The notes: generated by a model from the letters alone, not told the origin. Numbered from the stretch's first letter, positions 18,458 through 27,627 are shown. The stretch: 64,000 nucleotides of DNA from Sphingomonas japonica (GCF_006346325.1 NZ_VDYR01000001.1:1798001-1862000); one strand, 5' to 3'. Program-made: numbers and translations.

Positions 18458-19126
18458 ATGCCCCGGATCCAATTGATGGCGCTGATCGGCGCCAGCGCCC
18501 TCGCGCTCGCTGCCTGCACCACCGCTGCCGAAGATACCGACATGGCGACCGCATCGACGCAGACGACCACCACTACCACCACCACGCAGCCAGCGACCAC
18601 CCCCGCCCCGGCTCCGACCCCCGCACCGGCCCCCGCCGCCGCCGTAATGGTCGGCGGTGCCGAGATGCTGCCGACCGCGACCATCGTCGAGAATGCATCG
18701 AAGGCGAGCAACCTGACCACGTTGGTCCAGGCCGTTACTGCCGCCGACCTCGCGACGACGCTGTCGGGCGCCGGGCCGTTCACGGTCTTCGCGCCGACCA
18801 ACGACGCCTTCGCGCGGCTTGCTCCCGGCACGGTCGAGAACCTGCTCAAGCCCGAGAACAAGGCGACGCTGACCAAGTTGCTGACCTATCACGTCGTTGC
18901 GGGCAAGTTCGACGCCGAAGCGCTCAAGGCACAGATCCAGGCCGGCGGCGGCAAGGCGACGCTGACAACGGTAGCGGGCGATCCGCTGACCGCCACGCTG
19001 GAGAACAATGCGCTGGTGCTGACCGATGCCAGCGGCAACAAGAGCTACGTCACGCAATATGACGTCGAGCAATCGAACGGCATCGTCCACGTCGTCAACG
19101 GCGTGGTCGTCCCCAAGCTGACCTGA
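18458..19126 (+). CDS. Fasciclin (FAS1) domain lipoprotein
   Basis: A 222-residue protein with a lipoprotein signal (lipobox LAAC, Cys20), a Thr-rich run and an Ala/Pro-rich linker (about 35-65), then one FAS1 domain from about residue 75 to the end. The first conserved block is FTVFAPTNDAFARL, the second YHVVAGKFD, and NGIVHVVNGVVVP closes the domain. FAS1 domains act in cell-surface adhesion. The linker would hold the domain away from the membrane. Single gene; AGAG lies before the ATG. Confidence 0.92.
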   Translation: MPRIQLMALIGASALALAACTTAAEDTDMATASTQTTTTTTTTQPATTPAPAPTPAPAPAAAVMVGGAEMLPTATIVENASKASNLTTLVQAVTAADLATTLSGAGPFTVFAPTNDAFARLAPGTVENLLKPENKATLTKLLTYHVVAGKFDAEALKAQIQAGGGKATLTTVAGDPLTATLENNALVLTDASGNKSYVTQYDVEQSNGIVHVVNGVVVPKLT

Positions 19127-19138
19127 TCAACCCCCGGG

Positions 19139-19582
19139 TCAGCCATCGTCCCAGCGCGTCGCCGCGGCATCGTCGGCGGCGCGCGGTTCGACCCAGCGTA
19201 CCGCGTCGCCGCGCTGTTCGCGCTTCCAGAACGGCGCGCCGGTCTTGAGCCGGTCGATCGCGAAGGCGCATGCTGCGAGCGCCGGTTCTCGATGCGCAGC
19301 GGCGGCGGCGACGAATACGATCCGGTCGCCCGGATACATCGTGCCGACGCGGTGAATGATGGTGATCGCCAGCAGATTCCAGCGCCCCTGCGCCTCGCGC
19401 GCGACGGCTTTCAGCGCCGCCTCGGTCATGCCCGGATAATGTTCCAGCGTCAGCGCAGAGACCCCGTCGTCGTTGCGCACGATCCCGGTGAACGACGCTA
19501 CGCCCCCCGCGCCGCTGGCTTCGACACCGGCCAGCGCATCGGCCAGATCGATCGGTTCGGCCTGGACGAAAGCGCGGATCAT
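19139..19582 (-). CDS. moaE: Molybdopterin synthase catalytic subunit MoaE
   Basis: Large subunit of molybdopterin synthase, which transfers sulfur from the MoaD thiocarboxylate to precursor Z. It has 147 residues, the usual size. Conserved blocks are FTGIVRND (about 31-38), LEHYPGM (46-52), HRVGTMYPGD (77-86) and the active-site lysine region KTGAPFWKRE (112-121). Its ATG overlaps the moaD stop by four bases (ATGA). Confidence 0.95.
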   Translation of the reverse strand: MIRAFVQAEPIDLADALAGVEASGAGGVASFTGIVRNDDGVSALTLEHYPGMTEAALKAVAREAQGRWNLLAITIIHRVGTMYPGDRIVFVAAAAAHREPALAACAFAIDRLKTGAPFWKREQRGDAVRWVEPRAADDAAATRWDDG

Positions 19583-19851
19583 CCGCCGGTGACCGGGGGG
19601 AAGATCGCGATCTCGCGTGCGCCGCCGATCGGCGCATCCGGCTCCACCATCACCTGGTCGATCGCGATCCGCAGCCGCGACCGATCCGCAAAGGCGGTGG
19701 CATGTCCGGCGCTGCGCTGCGCCAGCCAGTCGATCAGCGCCGCCGCGGTATCGACGTCCGGCGGCAGGGCCACCTGTTCCTCGCCGCGGCCGATCGCCTC
19801 GCGCACCCAGGCGAAATACAGCATCGTCACCACAGGGTTCGTCGTCGCCAT
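19579..19851 (-). CDS. moaD: Molybdopterin synthase sulfur-carrier subunit MoaD
   Basis: A 90-residue ubiquitin-fold sulfur carrier ending in Gly-Gly, the site of adenylation and thiocarboxylation. The segment near the end, REIAIFPPVTGG, is the family signature. It overlaps moaE by four bases and the upstream pgsA stop by one base. The N-terminal TTNPVV is slightly longer than in E. coli MoaD. Confidence 0.94.
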   Translation of the reverse strand: MATTNPVVTMLYFAWVREAIGRGEEQVALPPDVDTAAALIDWLAQRSAGHATAFADRSRLRIAIDQVMVEPDAPIGGAREIAIFPPVTGG

Positions 19852-20405
19852 CAGCTATCCATATGGTTGAGGCCGACCCGCAGATAGTCCCAGCCGGTCA
19901 CCAGCGTCAGCGCAGCGGCGCCCCACAAGGCTGCAAGGCTGACGGTCTTGATCCAGAGCAAGTCGGGCAGCGCCCCGCCGAGTATCAGCCCACCGAGCGC
20001 TACCAGTTGCAGCGTCGTCTTCCATTTGGCGAGCCGCGACACCGGCACCGACACCGACAGCGCGCCGAGAAACTCGCGCAGCCCCGACACCATGATCTCG
20101 CGCAGCAGGATGACCAGCGCGGCGATGACGTGGATGCCGGCGATATCGCGCGTTCCCACCAGCATCAGGATCACCGCGGCAACCATGATCTTGTCGGCGA
20201 TCGGATCGAGGAAGACTCCCAGCCGCGACACGGTTCCCTGCGCGCGGGCGAGATAGCCGTCGAGATAATCGGTGAAGCCGATGATGCAGTAGAGCACGAA
20301 GGCGATGCCGTAGCCCAGTTCCCATCGCGGCCACCACAACAGCGCGACGAGCAGCGGAACCGCGAAGATTCGCGACAGCGTCAACAGGTTGGGAAGCGTC
20401 AGCAT
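19851..20405 (-). CDS. pgsA: CDP-diacylglycerol-glycerol-3-phosphate phosphatidyltransferase
   Basis: Membrane enzyme that makes phosphatidylglycerophosphate, 184 residues, standard size. The CDP-alcohol phosphotransferase motif DGYLARAQGTVSRLGVFLDP with the following ADK is visible at about 58-80, with all conserved Asp residues present; about four membrane segments follow. I chose the start at MLTLPNLLTLSR because PgsA proteins usually begin there; an ATG five codons earlier is possible. It is the first gene of pgsA-moaD-moaE, with overlaps at both junctions. Confidence 0.94.
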   Translation of the reverse strand: MLTLPNLLTLSRIFAVPLLVALLWWPRWELGYGIAFVLYCIIGFTDYLDGYLARAQGTVSRLGVFLDPIADKIMVAAVILMLVGTRDIAGIHVIAALVILLREIMVSGLREFLGALSVSVPVSRLAKWKTTLQLVALGGLILGGALPDLLWIKTVSLAALWGAAALTLVTGWDYLRVGLNHMDS

Positions 20406-20542
20406 GACGCTGCCTAGCATCCCCTGTCCCGGCGCGGGAGGGGGCTTGCCGCAATCGCGCAAAAGGCTTTAGCGATTGTCGCGCCCGCAATGGCTGCGCT
20501 ATGCCGCCCCGGTTCCATCGCCACCATTCGGGGCCGATCTCA

Positions 20543-21838
20543 ATGCACAATGCGCTCGGACTGCTCAGGGAGCGCCGGTTTCTGCCCCTGTTCGTCACGC
20601 AATTTCTGGGGGCGTTCAACGACAATCTGTTCAAAACCGCGATGGTGCTGTTCGCGACCTACCAGATCTTCAACGATGCCGCGGTCGAGGCCAATTTCAA
20701 CGCGCTGGCGACCGGTCTGTCGATCCTGCCCTTCTTCCTGCTGTCGGCGCTGTCGGGCCAGCTCGCGGATACCCATGACAAGTCGCGCATCATCCGCATC
20801 GTCAAGACCGCGGAGATCGGCATCATGGTGTTCGGCGCGGCGGGCATGCTGATTGCGCAGATTGGCTACACGACCACCGGCATCGTCATGATGCTGGGCG
20901 CGGTGCTGATGCTCGGCGCGCATTCGACGTTCTTCGGTCCGATCAAATACGCCATCCTGCCGCAGCATCTTGAGGATCACGAGGTGCTGGGCGGGACCGG
21001 ACTGGTCGAAGCCGCGACCTATTTGTCGATCCTGCTCGGCACGGTCGTCGCGGGCTTTCTGGTCGACAGCATCGAGCTTGCTGCGGCGCTGGTGATCGTC
21101 ATCGCGCTGATCGGGTGGTGGACCGGGCGCCACGTGCCGCCTGCACCCCGCGTCGGACCGAAGCTGGAGATCAACTACAACCCGTTCACCGCATCGTGGC
21201 GGCTGATCGCGGCGACAATGCACATTCGCCGGCTGTTCCTGGCGATCTGCGCCATCAGCTTTTTCTGGACGATCGGGTCGGTGCTGATCGTGATCTTCCC
21301 GCCGCTGGTCAAGAATGTGCTGACGGCCGACGAACGCACCGCCAGCATGACGATTGCGATCTTCTCGGTCGGCGTCGCGATCGGCTCGGTCGTCATCAAC
21401 TCGATGCTCAAGGGCAAGATTTCGGCGAAATATTCGCCCATATCGGTGATCGCGATGGCGGTGTTCGTGGTGCTGTTCTCGTTCGAGACGCGGTTGTGGA
21501 CGCCGGCCCCGAATGGCGGGCTCTACGGGATCGTGGAGTTTCTGTCGCATCCGCAGGCGTGGATGGTGCTGCTGACCCTTCTCGCCATCGCCATTACCGG
21601 CGGCATGTTCGTGGTGCCGCTCTATGCCTTTCTCACCACCACCGTCACCAAGGATCAGACCGCGCGCACCGTCGCTGCCAACAACGTCGTCAATGCCGGC
21701 GCGATGACGATCGGCGCGATCGCGGTGATCGCCATCACCTCGTTCGGGGTTGGGCCGGCCGACATGCTGTTGCTGGTCGCCGCGATGTGCCTGGTATCGG
21801 CGTGGATCGCGCAGAAGCTGCACCGCGCCTGTGACTGA
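20543..21838 (+). CDS. MFS transporter, LplT-like (lysophospholipid transport)
   Basis: A 431-residue major facilitator with about 12 hydrophobic segments. The start, RFLPLFVTQFLGAFNDNLFK at about 12-31, is characteristic of the LplT/Aas-N-terminal family that flips lysophospholipids across the inner membrane, and the loop GQLADTHDKSRII is the family's motif A. In other bacteria LplT works with an acyltransferase (Aas); none is adjacent here. I chose the ATG at 20543 because the family starts there; an upstream in-frame start would add 14 non-conserved residues. Confidence 0.85.
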   Translation: MHNALGLLRERRFLPLFVTQFLGAFNDNLFKTAMVLFATYQIFNDAAVEANFNALATGLSILPFFLLSALSGQLADTHDKSRIIRIVKTAEIGIMVFGAAGMLIAQIGYTTTGIVMMLGAVLMLGAHSTFFGPIKYAILPQHLEDHEVLGGTGLVEAATYLSILLGTVVAGFLVDSIELAAALVIVIALIGWWTGRHVPPAPRVGPKLEINYNPFTASWRLIAATMHIRRLFLAICAISFFWTIGSVLIVIFPPLVKNVLTADERTASMTIAIFSVGVAIGSVVINSMLKGKISAKYSPISVIAMAVFVVLFSFETRLWTPAPNGGLYGIVEFLSHPQAWMVLLTLLAIAITGGMFVVPLYAFLTTTVTKDQTARTVAANNVVNAGAMTIGAIAVIAITSFGVGPADMLLLVAAMCLVSAWIAQKLHRACD

Positions 21839-21881
21839 TCGCCGGCTTCACCCGCCAGCGCCCCGCGCCTAGGCCGGTCCA

Positions 21882-22763
21882 GTGCCGCTGCGCTACCTTC
21901 TCGCCATCGCCGCGCTCGCGCTCGCCGGTCCTGCGCTCGACCGCCCGGTCGTCGATGCCGACCCGCCGCTCTGGGTCGCGCGCGACGGCGACACCACCGT
22001 CTATCTGTTCGGCTCGGTGCACTGGCTCAAGCAGGGCACCGGCTGGTTCGACGAGGCCGTCAAGACAGCATTCGATGCCAGCGACACGCTGGTCCTCGAA
22101 AGCGTCGCGCCGCCGCGCGCGGAGGCCGAGGCCGAAATGAATGAACTCGGCACCATCGCCGACGGCCCGTCGCTTCCGGAGCGCCTGCCTTCCGACGCGC
22201 GGCCCAGGCTCGCCGCCGCGCTGCGCTCGGTCGGCTATGCGCCGGATGCCTTCGACCACGTCGAGCCCTGGCTCGCCGCAACCTCGCTGTCGGTGCTGCC
22301 GCTGCAAAAGGCAGGCTATTCCGCCAGCTACGGCGTCGAGGCGGTGCTGACAGCGGCGGCGCGCGATGCCGGAAAGCCGATCGTCGCGCTCGAGAGCACG
22401 CGTACCCAGCTTGGCTATTTCGATACCATGCCGCAGGCCGACCAGGTTGCGATGCTGCTGCGCGTGCTCGGCAGCATCGACGCGGTCGTCGACAGCAACG
22501 ATCGCACCGTCGCCGCTTGGGCCAGGGGTGACGTCGCGGGCCTGCGCGCTATCGTCGCCGACGATCTGCGGCAGTCGTCGCAATCCTTTGCCGATGCCAT
22601 CGTCGATCGGCGCAATGCGCGCTGGGCCGACTGGCTGGCAGGCCGGATGGCGACGCCTGGCACCGTGTTCGTCGCGGTCGGCAGCGCGCACCTGGTCGGG
22701 CCTGGCGACCTGCTGACCCGGCTGCGCGAACGCGGCGTCGAGGTGCGGCGCATCGACTATTGA
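21882..22763 (+). CDS. TraB/GumN family protein
   Basis: A 293-residue protein with an N-terminal hydrophobic stretch (5-19) that is probably a signal sequence. The two GxxH motifs of the TraB/GumN/PrgY family are present: GSVH at 44-47 and GSAH near 266-269; LVLES near residue 73 gives the conserved Glu. Related eukaryotic Tiki proteins are metalloproteases and bacterial members are suspected peptidases, but activity here is not shown. It starts with GTG at 21882, 43 bases after the MFS gene, so both may share a transcript. Confidence 0.85.
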   Translation: MPLRYLLAIAALALAGPALDRPVVDADPPLWVARDGDTTVYLFGSVHWLKQGTGWFDEAVKTAFDASDTLVLESVAPPRAEAEAEMNELGTIADGPSLPERLPSDARPRLAAALRSVGYAPDAFDHVEPWLAATSLSVLPLQKAGYSASYGVEAVLTAAARDAGKPIVALESTRTQLGYFDTMPQADQVAMLLRVLGSIDAVVDSNDRTVAAWARGDVAGLRAIVADDLRQSSQSFADAIVDRRNARWADWLAGRMATPGTVFVAVGSAHLVGPGDLLTRLRERGVEVRRIDY

Positions 22764-22876
22764 CGCCGCGCGCTTGCCCCCTGCGGCCCTTTACGCTATG
22801 CGCCCGCCTTCCGCGGCAGGGTCATCCCTGGAGGCCTGCCCGGTAGCGTATTCAACAAGCATTTCGGAGACCCGAC

Positions 22877-23602
22877 ATGAGCGATCAGCTTACCCTGTCG
22901 GCCGAGACGCGCGAGCGGGTTGGCAAGGGAGCCTCCCGCGCGCTTCGTCGTGAAGGCCGCGTCCCCGCCGTGATCTACGGCAACAAGCAGGAACCCCTTG
23001 GCATCCATGTCGAGGAAAAGGCGCTGATGAAGGCGCTGATGACCGGCCATTTCATGAACTCGGTCGTGATGATCGACGGCGCGGACAAGGCCGCGATCCG
23101 CACCCTGCCCAAGGACGTCGCGTTCGATCCGGTCAGCGACCGTCCGATCCATGTCGATTTCCTGCGCATCGCCAAGAACGCGTCGGTCACCGTCAACGTG
23201 CCCGTCAATTTCATCGACGAGGACGACGCTCCCGGCATCAAGAAGGGCGGCGTGCTCAACGTCGTGCGTCACGAACTCGAACTGGTCGTCGATGCCGACA
23301 AGATTCCCGAGGCGATCGACGTGTCGCTCAAGGGTCTGGAAGTAGGCGATTCGATCCACATCTCGAATGTGACGCTGCCGACCGGCGCGGAACCGACGAT
23401 CGACGATCGCGACTTCACGATCGCCACCGTCATCGCACCGTCGGCCATGAAGTCGGACGTCCAGGAAGCGCTGGCCGAGGACGCCGCGCTGGCCGAGGAA
23501 GCCGCTGCCGACCAGCAGGCCGAAACGACCGAGGAAGCGGACGCGACGCCGAACGACGACGACAATGACGACGACAAGACGACCGAGCAGCCCAAGGACT
23601 GA
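22877..23602 (+). CDS. rplY: 50S ribosomal protein L25/general stress protein Ctc
   Basis: Binds 5S rRNA. It has 241 residues: an L25 domain at about 5-95 starting [20 protein letters not shown], a second beta domain (TL5 C-terminal type, about 100-185), and a strongly acidic tail ([12 protein letters not shown] to the DDD run and KD end) that is probably disordered. GGAG lies before the ATG. Followed by pth after 75 bases, a common pair. Confidence 0.96.
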   Translation: MSDQLTLSAETRERVGKGASRALRREGRVPAVIYGNKQEPLGIHVEEKALMKALMTGHFMNSVVMIDGADKAAIRTLPKDVAFDPVSDRPIHVDFLRIAKNASVTVNVPVNFIDEDDAPGIKKGGVLNVVRHELELVVDADKIPEAIDVSLKGLEVGDSIHISNVTLPTGAEPTIDDRDFTIATVIAPSAMKSDVQEALAEDAALAEEAAADQQAETTEEADATPNDDDNDDDKTTEQPKD

Positions 23603-23626
23603 TTTCCTTGCTCGTGCGATCCGACC

Positions 23627-23666
23627 GGGCGGGGCAGCGTACGCGTTGCTCCGCCCTTCGCGTTTT
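23627..23666 (+). terminator. Hairpin between rplY and pth
   Basis: GGGCGGGGCAGCG and CGTTGCTCCGCCC form a stem with a short loop, followed by CGCGTTTT. It looks like an intrinsic terminator or attenuator that lowers read-through from rplY into pth. Confidence 0.6.
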
Positions 23667-23677
23667 GGGATGGGAAT

Positions 23678-24253
23678 ATGGCGATGCAACTCTGGGTCGG
23701 CCTCGGCAATCCTGGCCCGCAATATGCGATGCACCGGCATAATATCGGCTTCATGGCGGCCGATGCCATTGCCGAGATTCACGGCTTTTCCGCTCCGTCC
23801 AAGAAATTTCACGGCTGGGTGCAGGAAGGCCGCGTCGGCAACCACAAGCTGATCCTGCTCAAGCCTGCGACGTTCATGAACGATGCCGGGCGCGCGGTGC
23901 GTGCCGCACTCGATTTCTACAAGCTCGCGACCGAAGACGTCACCGTATTCTATGACGAGCTCGACCTCGCTCCGTTCAAGCTCAAGGTAAAACGCGGCGG
24001 CGGCGCGGCCGGGCATAACGGCATCCGCTCGATGATCGCGCATATCGGCGACGGCTTTCGCCGTGTCCGGCTGGGCATCGGCCATCCTGGCCACAAGGAC
24101 CGGGTGACCGGTCATGTGCTTGGCAATTTTGCCAAAACAGAGATCGACCCGCTCGCCGATCTGCTCGGCGCGGTGGCAGCGGAAGCCGACCGGCTGGCCG
24201 ATGGCGACGATGTCCGCTTCCTCAACGACGTCGCGCTGCGCCTGCAAGACTGA
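23678..24253 (+). CDS. pth: Peptidyl-tRNA hydrolase
   Basis: Releases peptides from stalled peptidyl-tRNA. It has 191 residues, normal size. The active-site set is present: N11 in GLGNPG, catalytic H21 in HRHNIGF, and the YDELDL segment carrying the catalytic Asp near residue 93; FMNDAG and GHNGIRS are conserved substrate-binding blocks. The ATG at 23678 is the usual start; Met3 is an alternative. Confidence 0.96.
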   Translation: MAMQLWVGLGNPGPQYAMHRHNIGFMAADAIAEIHGFSAPSKKFHGWVQEGRVGNHKLILLKPATFMNDAGRAVRAALDFYKLATEDVTVFYDELDLAPFKLKVKRGGGAAGHNGIRSMIAHIGDGFRRVRLGIGHPGHKDRVTGHVLGNFAKTEIDPLADLLGAVAAEADRLADGDDVRFLNDVALRLQD

Positions 24254-24308
24254 GGAACGTACCGGAAACACTAGACGACTTCGTTCGCAGCGCGTAACGC
24301 AAGGGCCG

Positions 24309-25034
24309 ATGGTTTCGCACTTTCCTCCGATGACGGCCCTTGCCCGGCGGCTCGATACGCCGGATCGACTCGAACCTGCCGACGATACGATTCTGGCTGC
24401 GCTGCCGCACATCCGCCGCGAGCTGGAGCCTGGGCAGTATCTGGTCCGCGACCAGGGCCATCCCAAATATTGCTGCTTCCTGCTGTCGGGGTTCACGATC
24501 CGGCACAAGTTCGTCGGGGACGGCGCGCGCCAGATCGTCGCCATCAACCTGCCCGGTGACTTCGTCGATCTGCAACATGTCCTGCTGGAGACCGCCGACC
24601 ACAATGTCGAGGCACTGACGGCATGCTCGGTCGCGCTGATCGACGCCGCCGCGCTGGTCGATGGAGCGTTTGCAAGTCCGGCGATCGGCAAGGCATTGTG
24701 GCGCCATTCGCTGGTAGAGGCCTCCATCTTTCGCGAATGGATGGCCAATATCGGCCGCCGCGACGGCCGCGCGCGCACCGCGCACCTGCTCTGCGAAGTC
24801 GGAGTCCGGCGCGAGACTGCTGGGCTTGGCGCACGCGCGCAATTCGAACTGCCGATGACGCAGGAACAATTGGGCGACGCGCTGGGGCTGACCGCGGTCC
24901 ACGTCAACCGCAGCCTGCGCGGGCTGGAAGCCGAGGGATTGATCGCGCGAACGCGCCGATCGGTAACGGTGCTCGACTGGAACGGCCTTGCCGCCGCCGC
25001 CGATTTCGACCCGGCCTATCTCCACCATCGCTGA
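24309..25034 (+). CDS. Crp/Fnr family transcriptional regulator
   Basis: A 241-residue regulator with an N-terminal cyclic-nucleotide-binding fold (about 25-140, containing LPGDFVDLQHVLLE) and a C-terminal helix-turn-helix around 185-215 (TQEQLGDALGLTAVHVNRSL). It has no N-terminal cysteine cluster for an iron-sulfur centre, so it is not a true Fnr. The nucleotide pocket lacks the typical Arg-Ser-Ala signature of CRP, so cAMP binding is doubtful. The stop overlaps the next ATG by one base (TGATG). Its relative at 60182-60967 has nearly the same recognition helix. Confidence 0.85.
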   Translation: MVSHFPPMTALARRLDTPDRLEPADDTILAALPHIRRELEPGQYLVRDQGHPKYCCFLLSGFTIRHKFVGDGARQIVAINLPGDFVDLQHVLLETADHNVEALTACSVALIDAAALVDGAFASPAIGKALWRHSLVEASIFREWMANIGRRDGRARTAHLLCEVGVRRETAGLGARAQFELPMTQEQLGDALGLTAVHVNRSLRGLEAEGLIARTRRSVTVLDWNGLAAAADFDPAYLHHR

Positions 25035-25618
25035 TGCCTGTCCGCTCGCTGTTTCCGACCATCTTCTACGAAGATGCGCTGGGCGATGCCGCGCTGCTGG
25101 ACGAGCTTAGGCACGCCTGCCGCGACATCGCCGCTGCCGATCGCGCCGGGCAGTCCTGGTCGCGGGCGCACGGCTATCGCGGCTATACCAGCTATGCCTC
25201 GCTGAACGACCTGCCACAGCGCGATCCGCGCATTGCCGACCTCGTTCGCCACCTCAACCGCCATGCCGCCGCCTTCGCCGCGGAATGCGCGTTCGATCTT
25301 GCCGGAAAACGGCTCAAGCTCGACAGCCTGTGGGTCAACATCCTCAAGCCCGGTGGCATCCATTCGGGGCATCTTCATCCGCACAGCGTCGTCTCGGGTA
25401 CGCTTTACGTGGACGTCCCGCCAGGCTCGGGCGCGCTCAGGCTCGAGGACCCGCGCCTGCCGATGCTGATGGCTGCCCCCGCGCGCCCCGACAGCTTCGT
25501 CTATGTCGAGCCGGGTGCGGGCAGCATCTTCCTGTGGGAAAGCTGGTTGCGCCACGAAGTCATGCCGAACGCCGCCAAGAGCGAGCGCATCAGCATCAGC
25601 TTTAACTATCGCTGGTAG
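25034..25618 (+). CDS. TIGR02466-type 2-oxoglutarate/Fe(II) oxygenase family protein
   Basis: A 194-residue putative non-haem iron oxygenase. The double-stranded beta-helix core contains GHLHPHSVVSGTLYVDVP (about 114-131) with the His ligands, and a distal His in WLRHEVMPN (about 178); RISISFNYRW closes the protein, with the Arg that would bind 2-oxoglutarate. Substrate unknown. The start overlaps the Crp/Fnr stop by one base, so the regulator and enzyme are coupled. The 3' end overlaps the convergent PAP2 gene by 17 bases. Confidence 0.85.
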   Translation: MPVRSLFPTIFYEDALGDAALLDELRHACRDIAAADRAGQSWSRAHGYRGYTSYASLNDLPQRDPRIADLVRHLNRHAAAFAAECAFDLAGKRLKLDSLWVNILKPGGIHSGHLHPHSVVSGTLYVDVPPGSGALRLEDPRLPMLMAAPARPDSFVYVEPGAGSIFLWESWLRHEVMPNAAKSERISISFNYRW

Positions 25619-26204
25619 CGCGCCGGTCGATCGCGTCGATTGCCACGCCAGCGATGCGCGCACCCAGCCAGCCGATCGCCGCGCCGGCGAGCACGTCACC
25701 GACATAATGCTTGGCGCGCGGCACCTGGATGATCGAGGCGCTGGCGGCAAGCAACCGCACCGGCAATGCGATGACCGGCGCCTCACGCGCGATCGCCTCG
25801 GCGATGGCGACGGCCCCGGCACTGTGTCCGGACGGAAAGGACGACAGATGGTGGCGGTCGCTCGATCCGCTATCCAGCCGATATCCATGGGCCAGCGCAT
25901 GATCGGGCCGGCTGCGGTCAATCGATCGCTTGAGGGTGGTCTTGAGCGCGGTCGCCAGCGTATGTGCCGCGAGCATGCGCGCGCCTGTCCGGGCTATGCC
26001 GGGGCTGCGCAGCAACAGCCCGCCTGCCAGCACCGCCAGCGACAGAGCGATCAGCGGCGGCTGATCCGATATTTCGCTGACCGCCCCTGCGCCCCGAATC
26101 GCTGGATTGTCGCGCCGACCGGCAAGGGCGTGGGTCACCGCGATGTCGGCGCTCTCGACTGCCCGAGCTACGGTTTTGGCGAGATGCTTGGGGCGGATGT
26201 TCAT
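25602..26204 (-). CDS. PAP2-family phosphatase
   Basis: A 200-residue protein with several membrane segments. The PAP2 motifs are KRSIDRSRP (first, about 91-99) and SSFPSGHS (second, about 119-126, with the catalytic His). In the third, PRAKHYVGDVLAG, the catalytic His and Asp are present, but the Arg is only two residues before the His instead of five. The family dephosphorylates lipid phosphates. I chose the start at MNIRPKH; upstream in-frame sequence looks non-coding. Convergent with the oxygenase gene. Confidence 0.82.
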   Translation of the reverse strand: MNIRPKHLAKTVARAVESADIAVTHALAGRRDNPAIRGAGAVSEISDQPPLIALSLAVLAGGLLLRSPGIARTGARMLAAHTLATALKTTLKRSIDRSRPDHALAHGYRLDSGSSDRHHLSSFPSGHSAGAVAIAEAIAREAPVIALPVRLLAASASIIQVPRAKHYVGDVLAGAAIGWLGARIAGVAIDAIDRRATSDS

Positions 26205-26331
26205 GATCGGGGTTCCATCGCCCTGCAACGCATGGACGCCGCGTGCGTGCCGGGGGCCGCGCACGATACTTGGCAAGCGCCCCCGACCCACGTATCGCGC
26301 ACGCTTTCCCGATCACAGGACTGGTTGCATC

Positions 26332-27432
26332 ATGGGTTTTCGCTGCGGCATCGTCGGCTTGCCGAACGTCGGCAAATCGACGCTCTTCAACGCGCTTACG
26401 CAGACCGCGGCGGCGCAGGCGGCGAACTATCCGTTCTGCACGATCGAACCCAATGTCGGCAACGTCGCGGTCCCCGACGACCGGCTCGACACGCTGGCGG
26501 CGATCGCCGGCTCGGCCAAGATCATCGAAACGCAGCTCGGGTTCGTCGACATCGCCGGACTGGTGCGCGGTGCCAGCAAGGGCGAAGGACTGGGCAATCA
26601 GTTCCTCGGCAACATCCGCGAAGTCGATGCGATCGTCCATGTCCTGCGTTGCTTCGAGAATGACGACATCCAGCATGTCGACATGCGCGTCGATCCGATC
26701 GCCGATGCCGAGACGGTCGAGACCGAGCTGATGCTGTCCGATCTCGACAGCCTCGAGAAGCGCGTCCCCAACCTGGCGAAGAAGGGAACGCAGGGCGACA
26801 AGGAGGCCAAGGCTGCGGCGGTGGTGCTGGGCCGCGCGCTCGACCTGCTGCGCGAGGGCAAGCCTGCACGGTTGACCCAGGTCGGCGACGCCGAGGAAGC
26901 GCGTCTGCTCGATCAGGCGCAACTGCTCACTGCCAAGCCGGTGCTCTACGTGTGCAACGTCAACGAGGAGCATGCTGCCGACGGCAATGAATATTCGGCG
27001 CGCGTGTTCGAAAAGGCCGCCGCCGAAGGCGCCGAGGCAGTCGTAGTTTCGGCGGCGATCGAAGCCGAGATCGCGACGATGCCTGCCGAGGATCGCGGCG
27101 AATTCCTCGCCGAACTCGGCCTTACCGAAACCGGCCTCGCCCGCGTCATCCGCGCCGGGTACAAATTGCTCCACCTGCTGACCTTCTTCACCGTGGGCCC
27201 GAAGGAAGCACGTGCGTGGACCGTCGAGGTGGGCGCCAAGGCACCGCAGGCGGCGGGCGAAATCCACACCGATTTCGAACGCGGCTTCATCCGCGCCGAA
27301 ACCATCGCCTATGACGACTATGTCGCCCTGAAGGGTGAGTCCGGCGCGCGCGACAACGGCAAATTGCGTTCCGAAGGCAAGGAATATGTCGTCCAGGACG
27401 GCGATGTGCTGCTGTTCCGGTTCAACGTCTAG
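26332..27432 (+). CDS. ychF: Redox-regulated ATPase YchF
   Basis: Universal Obg-family P-loop protein that prefers ATP and binds ribosomes. It has 366 residues, standard size. G1 GLPNVGKST is at 9-17, NYPFCTIEPNVG follows at about 34-45, and FVDIAGLVRGASKGEGLGN gives G3. A coiled-coil insertion follows at about 130-185, and the TGS domain ends in DGDVLLFRFNV. Single gene. Confidence 0.96.
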   Translation: MGFRCGIVGLPNVGKSTLFNALTQTAAAQAANYPFCTIEPNVGNVAVPDDRLDTLAAIAGSAKIIETQLGFVDIAGLVRGASKGEGLGNQFLGNIREVDAIVHVLRCFENDDIQHVDMRVDPIADAETVETELMLSDLDSLEKRVPNLAKKGTQGDKEAKAAAVVLGRALDLLREGKPARLTQVGDAEEARLLDQAQLLTAKPVLYVCNVNEEHAADGNEYSARVFEKAAAEGAEAVVVSAAIEAEIATMPAEDRGEFLAELGLTETGLARVIRAGYKLLHLLTFFTVGPKEARAWTVEVGAKAPQAAGEIHTDFERGFIRAETIAYDDYVALKGESGARDNGKLRSEGKEYVVQDGDVLLFRFNV

Positions 27433-27627
27433 GCCGACAGGTTTTTGCTCCTCGGAGCGTCGAGTGCGTTTCTGAAGCGTCCCGCGTGGATGGAGACGCC
27501 TTGGGAGGCGCCGGCATCGGGGAGGCTGTTCGCAAAGCCGACGCTGGGCGGTGAACGAGGCTTAGCTACCGCCGCGCCGCGGTCGGGTGTCTTGTATCCG
27601 TCATCATCGCCGGGCAAGCGCAAGGCC

